A DNA stretch of 64,000 bases from Saezia sanguinis (GCF_003991585.1 NZ_PQSP01000002.1:124001-188000); one strand, 5' to 3'; numbered from the stretch's first letter, positions 18,850-29,419 are shown. A program made the numbers and translations. The notes: generated by a model not told the origin, from the sequence alone.

Positions 18850-20157
18850 ATGATGAATAAACGATGTGCTTTAGTGGGATTGGGGGCTTTGCTGAGCGTG
18901 TTTGCAACTGCTGCAAATGCGCAGGAGGCGGCTCCTGTATTAAACAGTGGTGATACAGCATGGATGCTGACCTCCACCATGCTGGTGATTTTGATGATCA
19001 TTCCCGGTCTGGCTTTATTTTATGGCGGTATCGGGCGTGCAAAAAACATGTTGTCGGTATTGATTCAGGTGTTTGCCACGTTCTCGCTGATTTCCGTGTT
19101 GTGGGCGATTTATGGCTATACGCTGGCATTTGGTGCAGAAGGCGCGGTCTTTGGGGACTTCAGTAAAGCATTTTTAATCGGAATTACACCGGATTCTCTG
19201 GCTGGCAGGGCTTTTCCTGAACTGGTGTTTGTATCGTTCCAGTTGACATTTGCCGCCATCACCTGCTCGCTGATTGTGGGCGCGTTTGCAGAGCGCATGA
19301 AATTTTCTGCGGTACTGATTTTCATGGTGATCTGGTTCACGTTCTGTTATGTGCCGATTGCCCATATTGTGTGGGGGCCTGGCGGCTTTCTGGCAAAAGA
19401 TGGCGCGATGGATTACGCAGGCGGTACCGTGGTGCATATCAATGCGGGTGTTGCGGGTCTGGTGGGTGCCTATCTGGTGGGGAAACGCATTGGTTTTGGG
19501 AAAGAAGTGCTGGCACCCCATTCGGTGACACTGACAATGGTGGGCGCAGCACTGCTGTGGGTGGGCTGGTTTGGTTTTAATGCCGGCTCGGCCACTGCGG
19601 CCAATGGTGGCGCCGGACTGGCGTTTCTGAATACCATCTTAGCCACCAGTGCGGCAACACTTTCCTGGCTGGCTGTGGAAGGGTTGCTGCGGGGCAAGGC
19701 TTCCATGCTGGGTGCTGCCTCCGGCTGTGTGGCCGGTCTGGTTGCGGTCACGCCTGCCGCCGGGTTTGTCGGCCCGATGGGTTCTATTGTTCTGGGCCTG
19801 ATTGCAGGTGCTGCCGGATTCTGGGGGGTAAATGGTCTGAAACACATGTTGCGTGTTGACGATGCGTTTGATGTGTTTGGCGTGCACGGTGTGTGCGGAA
19901 TCATTGGAGCCATTCTGACCGGTGTTCTGGCTGCACCTGCTTTAGGGGGGTATCCGCTGGATGCCGAAACGTATTCAATGGGTGCGCAGGTTTGGATTCA
20001 GGTGAAAAGCGTGCTGGTAACGATTGCCTGGTCCGCAGTGGTGGCTTTCATTGCCTATAAAATCGCGGACATGATCGTTGGTTTGCGCGTTGGCGAAGAG
20101 GCCGAGCGCAGTGGGCTGGACCTGGCGCTGCATGGCGAAGTGGCCTACCGCGATTAG
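18850..20157 (+). CDS. amtB: Ammonium transporter AmtB
   Basis: The protein has a signal peptide (about 1-25, ending ANAQ) then about eleven membrane helices. Family marks are YGGIGRAKNML, the first pore histidine in VVHINAGVAGLVGAYLVGKR, the FGFNAGSA motif, and the second pore histidine in FGVHGVCGIIG. AmtB conducts ammonium into the cell and is blocked by GlnK. The start is ATG at 18850 (or 18853), with a GGGGA-like ribosome site; a GTG at 18829 overlapping the glnK stop is open but less likely. The gene is followed by a strong terminator. Confidence 0.95.
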   Translation: MMNKRCALVGLGALLSVFATAANAQEAAPVLNSGDTAWMLTSTMLVILMIIPGLALFYGGIGRAKNMLSVLIQVFATFSLISVLWAIYGYTLAFGAEGAVFGDFSKAFLIGITPDSLAGRAFPELVFVSFQLTFAAITCSLIVGAFAERMKFSAVLIFMVIWFTFCYVPIAHIVWGPGGFLAKDGAMDYAGGTVVHINAGVAGLVGAYLVGKRIGFGKEVLAPHSVTLTMVGAALLWVGWFGFNAGSATAANGGAGLAFLNTILATSAATLSWLAVEGLLRGKASMLGAASGCVAGLVAVTPAAGFVGPMGSIVLGLIAGAAGFWGVNGLKHMLRVDDAFDVFGVHGVCGIIGAILTGVLAAPALGGYPLDAETYSMGAQVWIQVKSVLVTIAWSAVVAFIAYKIADMIVGLRVGEEAERSGLDLALHGEVAYRD

Positions 20158-20196
20158 TATCAGTTGTCTACGCTATCTCTTCTGAGATGGATATTG

Positions 20197-20221
20197 GCCC
20201 GGCACATGCCGGGCTTTTTTT
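20197..20221 (+). terminator. Rho-independent terminator after amtB
   Basis: GCCCGGCA and TGCCGGGC form a GC-rich hairpin followed directly by a run of seven T. Confidence 0.9.
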
Positions 20222-20270
20222 ATGAATTTGTGATGCGTCTGAAACTCACGGGCAGGCCATTACGGGCAGT

Positions 20271-21113
20271 TTAGTCCACCAGCATGCGGTGTTTCAGTGC
20301 CGGCAACTGGGTGCGGATGGTATGAATGTACTGGCGATCCATGTCTGCAAAAATAACGCCGGTACCTTCGGCCTGCATTGACAATATCTGGCCCCATGGA
20401 TCGACGATCATGCTGTGCCCCCAGGTCCGGCGCCCGGTCGGGTGTATTCCGCCCTGTGCGGCTGCCAGGATGTAACACTGGTTTTCAATCGCACGTGCAC
20501 GCAGCAGAATTTCCCAATGTGCCTGGCCGGTATGGCAAGTGAATGCCGAGGGTATCAGCATGAGGTCACAGGGCATGCTGCCGGGAGCCGATAACTGGCG
20601 GTACAGCTCTGGAAAACGCAGGTCGTAGCAGACGCTTAAGCCGATTTTCAGTGTGGCACCGTCCGCTGTTGGCATGGTGAATGTTTTGGTGGTGGTGCCT
20701 GCTTCATGAACAGTGGATTCATCATAATGTTCTGAGCCGTTGTCGTAACGGAACAGGTGAATTTTGTCATAGCGTATCACCAGCTCGCCTTTGGGGTCAT
20801 AGACCAGGCTGCTGCTGCGCACCAACTCAGAGGAGTCTTCGCTGCGCAGGGGAATGGTTCCCCCCACAATCCAAATGCCTAAATCTTTAGCGGCTTTGGA
20901 CAATGCCGATTGTATCGGGCCATGCTGAAGGTCTGCTTCGTATTCTGCATACTGCAATTTGTCATGATCTTTGAATCCCATGGCGCAGAAATATTCGGGT
21001 AAAACGGCAAGCTGAGCGCCCCCTTGTGCGGCGGTTTGCAACAGCCTGAGTGCGGTTTCGATATTTTCGGCGACCCGTGGGGTGCTGACCATCTGGATTG
21101 CAGCAATTTTCAT
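20271..21113 (-). CDS. Carbon-nitrogen hydrolase, probable deaminated glutathione amidase (Nit1 type)
   Basis: The 280-residue nitrilase-superfamily enzyme carries the full catalytic triad: Glu40 (LPEYF), Lys117 (YDKIHLF) and Cys162 (SVCYDLRFPELY). The branch with GIWIVGGTIPLR and HWEILLRARAIENQCYI resembles Nit1/NitFhit enzymes, which hydrolyse deaminated glutathione as metabolite repair; other omega-amide substrates cannot be excluded. It lies 121 bp downstream of yhdP on the same strand. The nitrilase-yhdP-glnE neighbourhood recurs in Burkholderiales. Confidence 0.87.
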   Translation of the reverse strand: MKIAAIQMVSTPRVAENIETALRLLQTAAQGGAQLAVLPEYFCAMGFKDHDKLQYAEYEADLQHGPIQSALSKAAKDLGIWIVGGTIPLRSEDSSELVRSSSLVYDPKGELVIRYDKIHLFRYDNGSEHYDESTVHEAGTTTKTFTMPTADGATLKIGLSVCYDLRFPELYRQLSAPGSMPCDLMLIPSAFTCHTGQAHWEILLRARAIENQCYILAAAQGGIHPTGRRTWGHSMIVDPWGQILSMQAEGTGVIFADMDRQYIHTIRTQLPALKHRMLVD

Positions 21114-21234
21114 GTACGATACCTCCTATGAGTTTCAATCATCCCTGAAACGGGCATTTTTGGCTAGTATGACCACATGCTCTGGTGAAGTGTTATGGCT
21201 GAACCATGTGACCACTTCCTGCGAAAAGGGATGG

Positions 21235-24200
21235 TTATTTCCGGTTGTCTGGCGCCAGATCAGGTACTGCTGGCGCAGGGTTGGCAGGTTCAGGCGACTG
21301 GTCCGTCACATCCGGCTCTTCCCAACTGCCCGAAATGTAATAGACTTTTGTAGCCATGCGGCGCAAAGGCTCGCGCAATACCAGCTGTGCAGCCAGTGAG
21401 CCAATGCCTACGGCAGGGTTGACCGCAGTCAATGCCAGCGAGGCTGCGCCGGCATTGATTTCAGGTGCTACCGTAACTTGAAGCTGCTGGGTTTGGTTGC
21501 GCAGGTCAATTTTTCCTGTGGCGTGAACCAGCGCATTAACGCCATTGAGCTGCAGCGTATGGATTTGCATGAGGCCGTTGTCTATCAGGAAATGCCCATC
21601 CAAAGCGTTGAATGCGAGCCCGTCTTTAAACACATCCCGAAAGTCCAGTGACAGGCGGTTGGGCAATGATTGCAGGCTTAAAACGCTGAGCAGGCGGCTG
21701 GCCCGCGGGTTGGCAACCAGCAGTTGTCCTTTGCCCAGTTGCAGTGTCAACTGGCCATGCAGGGTGTTCAAGTCAAAATGGTAGGGCGCGGCATGCCAGC
21801 TCAGTTCTCCTTTCAGCGTACCAGGCGCATTGGCAATGGAATGAGACAAGTCAAGCTGTGTCAACAGTTGCCCTGCATCGGGGGTATTCAGTGCCAGTTC
21901 AAGTGAAGTGGTCGGTGCCGGGGTGTTGGCCCAGTAGCCTTTGGCCTGCAAGGTGGACGCGCCGGTTGTCAGGTTGAGCTGGTCGATTTGCCAGCGTGGC
22001 GGAACCACGGTACGGTCAGTATGGGCGGTGAATGCCAGTTTACCTAAATCAAGGGCGCCGATGGAAAGGTGATCGATGTCCATCTGAACATCGGGTAAAA
22101 GTGTGAAAATATGGTCTGGCGAAACAGCAGCGGTTTCATCTGAACCGGCAGTGCTTTCCAGATCCAGTTCAGGCAGCTTCAGGCGCGAAAGCCGAACACG
22201 CAATAAGCCCAAAGCCGTATCGCTTGTGGCAGCCTGCCAGTCCAGTTGTCCGGCTGCTTCCCGGGTATTGATTTTGGCGCCCCAGTCCCGGTTCTGGCGC
22301 TGCATTTGAATCTCGGCCTGATGAAGTGTCAAATTCGGGCTGATGATGATTTGATCGATCTGGGCTTTGACAGACTGGGGCCACCACGCTGGCAACGTTA
22401 GCGTGGTTGAGCGTGATGCGCCTGTTGTCGCTCCCGGCTGTTTTGAAAGCTCGGCTAAAAATGCCTGCCATCCGGAAATGTCCAACTGCGGAAGCTGAAT
22501 CTGGGCAGTTGTGCCGGCAATCGGCATGACCGGTTCCTGATTGATGCCGATGCTTCCTTGCGTGACCGTGATACCGTTGCTGCCGGAGTCTAAAACATAG
22601 TTGGCGTGAATGGTAGGAAGTTGTTGGGTGGCAGGGCGTGTCAACAGCTCTATGCTTAAGGGCCAGAAGGTGCCGTTCTGGGCCAGCGGAGTCAGCGTGA
22701 TCAGCAGTGGATATGCATCCTGTTCGGCCTTGTCCAAAGGAGATGGCAGTTTCAGTTGCATACCCACCAGATCGCTTTGAATCTGAAGGATCTGCTGCTG
22801 ATTTTCGGTCCGTGCCTGAATGGTAAAACCGGTTGAGCCTGCCAGCCACTGCTGGACAAACGGCAACTGGTGGCGCCAGTTTGGGTCGTTCAGCAGGCCT
22901 TGTGCGGTCAGCCGGCCGCTGGCTTGAATGCTGAGGCCTTTGTCGATGGTCCATTGGGCTTTGCCATGTAAGGCACCCCCTAAAGTTTGGGCCTGTATCT
23001 GGTCGATGAAAAAACCTTTTTCCGTAAAGTTCAATTGTCCTTTGACCTGCTGGAGCTGCGGCATGAATGGCCACAATGACAGCGTGTTATCGGCAAAGGT
23101 GATTTGCCCTGAGACGGTGGATTCATGTACTTTTTCAATACTGATATCCAGTTTGAGTTGCGTATCCGTTTTTCCCGAGGCGGTGGCTGATGCCAGAACG
23201 TCATCCAGCAAATGGCCAATGGCTGACTGGTTAATCGCGCGCAATTGTTCGCTCAGGGGGCCACTGACTGTACCGCTGACGCGAACATGTGTATCGTTGT
23301 GGTTCCAGTCTTCGATGGATGCCTCTTGTGCAGATAGCTGGATGTCCGGCGCATCCCGTACCTGGCCTGTCACATTTTGCAGCAGCATGCCCTGGCTGGT
23401 GAAACGAAGCTGGCCATTGACGTGAGACAAAACCGGCCAGGGGCCTTGTCCGGCGGAGCGGATCACCTCCGGGGCGTAATCGAAGGTGACATCGTGACCT
23501 TGCCCTTCAATCAGGAATGTGCCGGTTCCCGGTAAGTGGAAGGGAAAGTCTTTGAGTGGCCCTTCAATATGAAAATGCCCGTCAGAAGCGGTTCCTGCAA
23601 TCAGTGCGGATTTCAGATAATCACGGATTTCCTGCGGAATGGACAGTGGCAGATAACGGTAAACGTGGGTGGCATTGCCCTGTTCCAGTGTGCCGGTCAG
23701 TTGCAGGTAACCGGCCTGATCGTCAGGGTGTTCTGCAGAAGGGCGTTTCCAGTCAATTTGGGCATGAACTTTTGCACTGTCATTGAGCAGGTCGAAGACG
23801 GGGGTGCTGATGTGCATTTCGCCATTGGCCTGTTGTTTCCAGTGAATTTCGGCGAAGGCCTGTTGCACCTGGATGTCGGGTTGTTCGAACAGTCCTGGGA
23901 GGGAAACACTGCCGTCATTGATGCGAAGTTGTGCCTGCCCATCTTTTTCGTTGAATGCAAATTCTGCACTGAGCCGGCTGACCCCCGGGCGCGCAATATC
24001 CATCTGGTGTGTATCGGGTGGCTGCGGCCTGGCGGTTCCCGGAGCCAGGTCCAAACGGTTGATTTGCCCGGAAACGTTGTAGGTCATGGCATGCGCTGCA
24101 TGCTGTTGCCATTGCGCATTGAGGTATTCAACCTCACCCTGGGGGTTGGCTGAACCGAGCAGTGTCTGTGCTTTTTCCGGCAGTGGCAGCCGGCGTGCCA

Positions 24201-25395
24201 GCTGGGCCAGCAGCCCCAGGTTGACCCGGCCGGTTTTGATGATGCCGCCATCCAGGTTGCCTTCTGTGTCGAATCGCCAGCTGATGTCCAGATGGCTGGG
24301 GTTCCATACCTGCGTATCGACAGCGCTGTGATCGGGCTGAGTCTGGCTGGCTGTGCGAAATGTGAGGTCATCTGTTTGCAGGCGGTACGTACCTTGCTGC
24401 CACGATCCTGTCACTGTGCCTTTGAAATCCTGCAGGTGCAGAACAGGCAGTTCCGGCGCTGTCTGCAGTTCCACTTCTGTCAGGTTCAGTTTGGCGCGGG
24501 TTTCAGCAAGCAGTCCTTCCTGGTTGTACTGGGCCCATACTTCAACAGCGCCGTGGCCTTGAGTCAGTTCGATTGGAAGTGCAATATAGTTTTGCAGTTG
24601 TTCAATGTTGGCTTCAGGAAAGCGGGCGTAGGCAGCACCCTCCCAATGTTGCAGTTGCCGGGCGGAAGATGCATGCGGCTGAATGAAATTGCCCTGCAGC
24701 AAAAAGCGGCTGCCCCAACTGGCAGGGGGCGTCGCTTCAATTTGAATATGGTGGTTACGTCCCTGGCGGCGTATGGATATATCGGTTTCGGTCAGGTTGA
24801 AAACAGGCACATCCAGCAGATGGTCAGTCCATCGGACCTGCCCGTTTTGAATAACCAGTTCAGATTGTTCCAGTAACCACAGAACACTTTCCGGCAACAG
24901 GGCAGCACCGGTTTCGCTCTGAGCGGAAGGGGGCGCATCGAGCATGGCCGAAATATTGATGCCGGCAATTGAAATCTGCCCATTGCTTTGACGTTCGATG
25001 TCCAGTACAGGATTTTTCAAAATGATTTTTGAGAACTGAAGATCGAACAAAAGAAGTGTTTTAAAAGATGGCACAACAGCAATTTCATTCAGTGATAAGG
25101 CTGCCTGCCCGGTTGGATTCAGTACGCGGACGCCGTGCAATGTCACCACTGGCCACAAGCCCTGGCGCTGTGCGGAGATTTGCTCAATCAGAACGGGGGC
25201 GCCCAAGTGCGTGCTGGCAAGGCGCTCAATATCTGCACGATAGTGGTCAATCCGGGGCACAACCCAGAAGTTCAGTACAGCCCAGGCCGTGATGAGCAGC
25301 ACAGCAACCGCAATGAGGGCGCCCGTGATCATCCGTTTCAGCAGGCGCAGTCGTTTTGTTGTGTTGGAAGCGGGCGGAGCGGATGGCGGCGTCAT
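21235..25395 (-). CDS. yhdP: YhdP family AsmA-like lipid-transport protein
   Basis: This 1386-residue protein has one N-terminal membrane segment (about 22-45, after a basic stretch KRLRLLKR) and then a very long periplasmic region of repeating beta-strands, with the DUF3971 and AsmA_2-type C-terminal regions (FRDVFKDGLAFNALDGHF, ALTAVNPAVGIGSLAAQL). YhdP, TamB and YdbH are bridge-like proteins that carry phospholipids from the inner to the outer membrane. The length is normal for the family. The C-terminal tail is Pro-rich. It is divergent from the LAS peptidase gene, with 177 bp between. Confidence 0.93.
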   Translation of the reverse strand: MTPPSAPPASNTTKRLRLLKRMITGALIAVAVLLITAWAVLNFWVVPRIDHYRADIERLASTHLGAPVLIEQISAQRQGLWPVVTLHGVRVLNPTGQAALSLNEIAVVPSFKTLLLFDLQFSKIILKNPVLDIERQSNGQISIAGINISAMLDAPPSAQSETGAALLPESVLWLLEQSELVIQNGQVRWTDHLLDVPVFNLTETDISIRRQGRNHHIQIEATPPASWGSRFLLQGNFIQPHASSARQLQHWEGAAYARFPEANIEQLQNYIALPIELTQGHGAVEVWAQYNQEGLLAETRAKLNLTEVELQTAPELPVLHLQDFKGTVTGSWQQGTYRLQTDDLTFRTASQTQPDHSAVDTQVWNPSHLDISWRFDTEGNLDGGIIKTGRVNLGLLAQLARRLPLPEKAQTLLGSANPQGEVEYLNAQWQQHAAHAMTYNVSGQINRLDLAPGTARPQPPDTHQMDIARPGVSRLSAEFAFNEKDGQAQLRINDGSVSLPGLFEQPDIQVQQAFAEIHWKQQANGEMHISTPVFDLLNDSAKVHAQIDWKRPSAEHPDDQAGYLQLTGTLEQGNATHVYRYLPLSIPQEIRDYLKSALIAGTASDGHFHIEGPLKDFPFHLPGTGTFLIEGQGHDVTFDYAPEVIRSAGQGPWPVLSHVNGQLRFTSQGMLLQNVTGQVRDAPDIQLSAQEASIEDWNHNDTHVRVSGTVSGPLSEQLRAINQSAIGHLLDDVLASATASGKTDTQLKLDISIEKVHESTVSGQITFADNTLSLWPFMPQLQQVKGQLNFTEKGFFIDQIQAQTLGGALHGKAQWTIDKGLSIQASGRLTAQGLLNDPNWRHQLPFVQQWLAGSTGFTIQARTENQQQILQIQSDLVGMQLKLPSPLDKAEQDAYPLLITLTPLAQNGTFWPLSIELLTRPATQQLPTIHANYVLDSGSNGITVTQGSIGINQEPVMPIAGTTAQIQLPQLDISGWQAFLAELSKQPGATTGASRSTTLTLPAWWPQSVKAQIDQIIISPNLTLHQAEIQMQRQNRDWGAKINTREAAGQLDWQAATSDTALGLLRVRLSRLKLPELDLESTAGSDETAAVSPDHIFTLLPDVQMDIDHLSIGALDLGKLAFTAHTDRTVVPPRWQIDQLNLTTGASTLQAKGYWANTPAPTTSLELALNTPDAGQLLTQLDLSHSIANAPGTLKGELSWHAAPYHFDLNTLHGQLTLQLGKGQLLVANPRASRLLSVLSLQSLPNRLSLDFRDVFKDGLAFNALDGHFLIDNGLMQIHTLQLNGVNALVHATGKIDLRNQTQQLQVTVAPEINAGAASLALTAVNPAVGIGSLAAQLVLREPLRRMATKVYYISGSWEEPDVTDQSPEPANPAPAVPDLAPDNRK

Positions 25396-25572
25396 GCAAA
25401 AAAGTTTTAAGTTATATGGCTATGATAGTGCACAATGATAAAGGTTCTCATTATTGGATGCCTGACGATACCATTTTATCTCCCAAGAGTTTGACGGGGA
25501 TGGTACGGTGAATGGTCTGTTGGGTCAGTGTTTGTGGAAAACTGGGGGTGAGAGATTGGGGGATGTTGAAAA

Positions 25573-26331
25573 ATGCGCATTGAAGGCGTTTTAGCGGTAA
25601 AGGTAGCGTGCGTGCGCATACGGCACGCGTTCAAATGGCTTGGAATTACATTTTTGGCAGCAGTGCTTGCATTGGTTTTATTGTTATGCATGCGCCCTTT
25701 ATTTGCCGAGCAGATCAATCTGGCGGGCTACAACGCACAAACAGATGCTGAGCATTATCTTTCATTGCCTTTTTCGGGAGCAAATTTTCGCGCCAATTCT
25801 GCAATCGGCTATGGGGCCGGACGCTACTACCTGAGAGGGAAGGCTGCGGCCACTGTGGCGGCTGCTTATGAAAAGCTGTTGCACCGTTTTCCGCATGTGC
25901 GCTATGTGTACGGCGAGATGGGTTGGAATGGTGGCGGGCGTTTCTGGCCGCACCGGACGCATCGCCAGGGCATGAGCGCAGATTTCATGACCCCTGTTTA
26001 TACCCTGGATCAGGCTGGCAACAGGATGCCGGCCGTTCTGCCGACGAATGTCTTGAACCTGTGGGGCTATCATATCCGTCTGGATGAGCAGGGCCGCGTT
26101 GCCTCTTATCAGCTTGATACCGCTGCGATGATCGCCCACCTTGTGGCACTGAAAGAGGCCGGTGCTGTGTATGGGGTGCGCATCAGACAGGTGATTTTTG
26201 ACCCGCCTCTTTTAAAACTGTTGCGTGCAGATCCGGCATTTTCAGCATTAAAAGGAGTGTCTTTTATGGAGCGGCAGGCATGGTTTCCCCATGACGGGCA
26301 TTACCATGTGGATTTTGAAAGTGTGCGTTAG
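25573..26331 (+). CDS. Membrane-anchored LAS-type zinc peptidase, probable murein endopeptidase (MepA-like)
   Basis: The 252-residue protein has an N-terminal membrane segment (about 22-40) and then a periplasmic domain with the LAS metallopeptidase pattern. His130 and Asp137 occur in HRQGMSADF (His-x6-Asp), and the C-terminal motif FPHDGHYHVDF supplies His243/His245. WNGGGRFWPHRTH just before the first motif resembles penicillin-insensitive murein endopeptidases (M74) and VanX/VanY relatives. The likely role is cutting peptidoglycan cross-links; I cannot assign the exact bond. It sits alone between yhdP and glnE, two genes that are often neighbours in this group. Confidence 0.68.
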   Translation: MRIEGVLAVKVACVRIRHAFKWLGITFLAAVLALVLLLCMRPLFAEQINLAGYNAQTDAEHYLSLPFSGANFRANSAIGYGAGRYYLRGKAAATVAAAYEKLLHRFPHVRYVYGEMGWNGGGRFWPHRTHRQGMSADFMTPVYTLDQAGNRMPAVLPTNVLNLWGYHIRLDEQGRVASYQLDTAAMIAHLVALKEAGAVYGVRIRQVIFDPPLLKLLRADPAFSALKGVSFMERQAWFPHDGHYHVDFESVR

Positions 26332-26578
26332 CCGGTTGTTTTGGTGCTGCTGTGATGCAGGGGTGTTTTTCAGTCTGGCAGGGGCAGTATATTTATCTGC
26401 AAAAGGGGTATCCTAATCCCAGGAAAACAATGAACTACTAAGGGTCGATGACGGCAATAAACGGGTTTTTAAATTAGTGTTACATTATTTAAATAATTAG
26501 TTATAAAACGCCGGGTGGCCTTGACCTTGCGGCCAAGGATTTAAGGGCAAAAACACTCGCATCACTCTTGTTTAGACA

Positions 26579-29419
26579 ATGCAACTTGAAACGGATTCGG
26601 CTTTTCCTTCCTCCCTGTCTGATACCGTACAGGATGCCCCTGATTCGCGTTTAATGATGATAGACGCCCAGGCGGATTATTCGCGTTTTGTGCAGCGGAT
26701 AAGGCGGCGTTATGGCTATGAACTGGGGTTACTGAGCCCGGGCGTGCCGCATGCACAAAGTATCCGGGAGGTTATCTCAAAGCTGCAGGATGCCGGCAAT
26801 GCCTTGCCGGTTGCGTTGCGCATTGCCCGCCAGTTGGTGCTGGAGCGGCTGGTGGTGATGGATGTTGAACACCATGTGCCGCTGACGGACGTCACGCATA
26901 CCATGACCGATCTGGCTGAGGTGATGATGGATGTCGCGCTGGGGCAGGCGCATGAAGAGCTGGATGCACAGTACGGCGCGCCGCTGTGTGCCGATGGCAG
27001 CCGCTGCGCGTTCTGGGTCATCGGCATGGGCAAGCTGGGCGGGCGGGAACTGAATGTCTCGTCTGATATTGATCTGGTGTATGTCTATGAAGAGGACGGG
27101 CATACTGCCGGTATTGAAAGCGACCCTAAATACACCCAGCGCAGCAACCACGAATATTTTGCTTATCTGGCCAAGCGCCTGTACGCACTGATTGGAGAAA
27201 CCACGGAGCACGGGTTTGTGTTCCGGATGGATCTGGCGCTTCGTCCTAATGGCGAATCCGGCCCACCGGCAGTCAGTCTGCCCATGCTGAAAACCTATTT
27301 CCATATGCAGGGGCGCGAGTGGGAGCGTTTTGCCTGGATGAAGGGGCGTGTCATCGCTTCGCTGGGCGACCCGTTGCAGAGCAAGGAAAGCAAGCTGTGG
27401 GAGATTGTGCAGCCTTTTGTGTTCCGGCGCTATCTGGACTACAGTTTATTGGATGCGCTGCGCCAAACGCACCAGAAGATTCGCCAGCACGCGGTGCAAA
27501 GAGCCGCAGGGCGGCCTGAGAGAGCCAACGACGTCAAACTGTCGCGTGGCGGTATCCGGGAAATTGAATTCATTGTCCAGTTGTTTCAGGTGATTCGTGG
27601 CGGACAGTATCCTGAGATACGCACCCGCTCAACGCTGCAGGCACTGGATCGGCTGCGTGATGCGGGCTTGTTGAGCGCCGAGCGTGCCAGCCAGTTGCAG
27701 CAAGCCTACATTTTTCTGCGCCGTCTGGAGCACCGTATTCAGTATCTGGATGACCAGCAGACGCATATTCTGCCGGAGCGCGATGATGATTTGTGCTGGA
27801 TTGCTTCCAGCATGGACATGGTGGTCGGGCAGGAGCACGATATGGGCTGTTTTGCCGGACTGTTTTCCGTGCTGGGGCAAAGCAGGGAATGCATTGCGGC
27901 CGAATTTGACGATCTGCTGCAACTCAACGACCAAATGGTGGATGGCGTCTGTGCCAGCGGTAATTGCTCTGCACCAGCGGCAATGCTGGGGGCGGAAGCC
28001 TTTGAGGCGATGTTGCCGCCGGCTTTGCAGGAACGGGTGCATAACTGGGCGAGCAGTTCGCGCATGCGGGACTTGAAGGACAGCACCAAAAACAATCTGA
28101 CCTACCTGATATTGCGGACCGCGCAGTGGCTGGTCGACGGCATGATCACCGAAACTGCCGCATTGCGCTTCATCGACTGGCTGGATACGATTCTGCGGCG
28201 TGAGAGCTATCAGGTCTTGCTGCTTGAGCGGCCCTTGATCCACCAGCGTGTATTGCGTTTGCAGGGCATGGCCCGTTGGGCTGCGCAATATCTGGCGCGT
28301 TACCCGGGCGTGATTGATGAACTGGCCAGCGCCAAAGTGTATAAAGAGCGCTTTGATGGCGAGGCGTATGAGCTGGAGTTGCAAATACGCCGCCAGGCGC
28401 TGCAGGAGTCAGGCGAGGAGGATGAAGAGGCTTTGCTCAATATGCTCAGGCGGGCTCACCATGCAGAGCTTTTTCGCACTTTGACGCGCGATGTGGAAGG
28501 GTACCTGACGGTCGAGCAGGTGGCGGACGACCTGTCATTGCTGGCGGATATCACGCTGAAAATCGCCCTGAACTGGTGCTGGGAGTTTTTGAGCAAGCGG
28601 CACCAGGCGCATCCGAACCTGGCTGTTATTGCTTATGGCAAGCTGGGCGGGAAAGAGCTGGGTTATGGCAGCGATCTGGATATTGTTTTCATCTATGACG
28701 ATGAGCATGAACGCGCCAATGAAATTTATGGTGCGTATGCGCGCAAGCTGATTCAATGGCTGACGATTAAAACCGCCGAAGGTGATCTGTTTGAGATTGA
28801 TACCGCATTGCGTCCAAATGGCAATTCGGGGCTTTTGGTGACCTCTGTGGAGTCTTTTGAATCCTACCAACTGGGCCGCGGCAGCAATACAGCGTGGACA
28901 TGGGAACACCAGGCGTTGACGCGTGCGCGCTGTGTTGTCGGCTCTCCTGAACTGATCAGCCGTTTTGATGTGGTGCGGCATCAGGTATTGAGCGCCAGGC
29001 GGGATGCGGTGGCGTTGCGGGAAGAAATTTTGAAGATGCGGGAGAAAGTCCGGCAGGCGCATCCGGTACGCGGTGGAAAAATTGATGTGAAGCACAGTGC
29101 TGGCGGAATGCTGGATATTGAGTTTTGTGTCCAATACCTGATACTGGCTTATGCCTGTGATTATCCCCAGCTCGAAGACGATGTCGGCAACATTGCGCTG
29201 CTTTTGCGCGCCGAGCAGGCAGGCTTGTTATCGGTGCCATTTGGGCAGCAGGCTTCTGACAGCTATCGTCTGTTGCGCCAGATCCAGCACCGTTCCCGCC
29301 TTGACGACGCTTCGGTGCTTTCAGATGAGCAGTTGCATGCCGCTTGCGAAGCCGGGGTGCGGCTATGGCATCAGGTTTTTGAAGGCGGCCATAACGCGAA
29401 TTTATCACATGATATATAA
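26579..29419 (+). CDS. glnE: Bifunctional glutamine synthetase adenylyltransferase/deadenylase GlnE
   Basis: The 946-residue protein has two nucleotidyltransferase domains. The N-terminal one (deadenylase) contains GMGKLGGRELNVSSDIDLVY; the C-terminal one (adenylyltransferase) contains YGKLGGKELGYGSDLDIVF. Each is followed by the GlnD-PII-uridylyltransferase helical domain (GGIREIEFIVQLFQ and GGMLDIEFCVQYL). GlnE adds or removes AMP on glutamine synthetase according to the uridylylation state of P-II, so it is functionally tied to glnK in this window. No close partner gene is present on the same strand. The 247-bp gap before it shows no other gene. Confidence 0.96.
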   Translation: MQLETDSAFPSSLSDTVQDAPDSRLMMIDAQADYSRFVQRIRRRYGYELGLLSPGVPHAQSIREVISKLQDAGNALPVALRIARQLVLERLVVMDVEHHVPLTDVTHTMTDLAEVMMDVALGQAHEELDAQYGAPLCADGSRCAFWVIGMGKLGGRELNVSSDIDLVYVYEEDGHTAGIESDPKYTQRSNHEYFAYLAKRLYALIGETTEHGFVFRMDLALRPNGESGPPAVSLPMLKTYFHMQGREWERFAWMKGRVIASLGDPLQSKESKLWEIVQPFVFRRYLDYSLLDALRQTHQKIRQHAVQRAAGRPERANDVKLSRGGIREIEFIVQLFQVIRGGQYPEIRTRSTLQALDRLRDAGLLSAERASQLQQAYIFLRRLEHRIQYLDDQQTHILPERDDDLCWIASSMDMVVGQEHDMGCFAGLFSVLGQSRECIAAEFDDLLQLNDQMVDGVCASGNCSAPAAMLGAEAFEAMLPPALQERVHNWASSSRMRDLKDSTKNNLTYLILRTAQWLVDGMITETAALRFIDWLDTILRRESYQVLLLERPLIHQRVLRLQGMARWAAQYLARYPGVIDELASAKVYKERFDGEAYELELQIRRQALQESGEEDEEALLNMLRRAHHAELFRTLTRDVEGYLTVEQVADDLSLLADITLKIALNWCWEFLSKRHQAHPNLAVIAYGKLGGKELGYGSDLDIVFIYDDEHERANEIYGAYARKLIQWLTIKTAEGDLFEIDTALRPNGNSGLLVTSVESFESYQLGRGSNTAWTWEHQALTRARCVVGSPELISRFDVVRHQVLSARRDAVALREEILKMREKVRQAHPVRGGKIDVKHSAGGMLDIEFCVQYLILAYACDYPQLEDDVGNIALLLRAEQAGLLSVPFGQQASDSYRLLRQIQHRSRLDDASVLSDEQLHAACEAGVRLWHQVFEGGHNANLSHDI

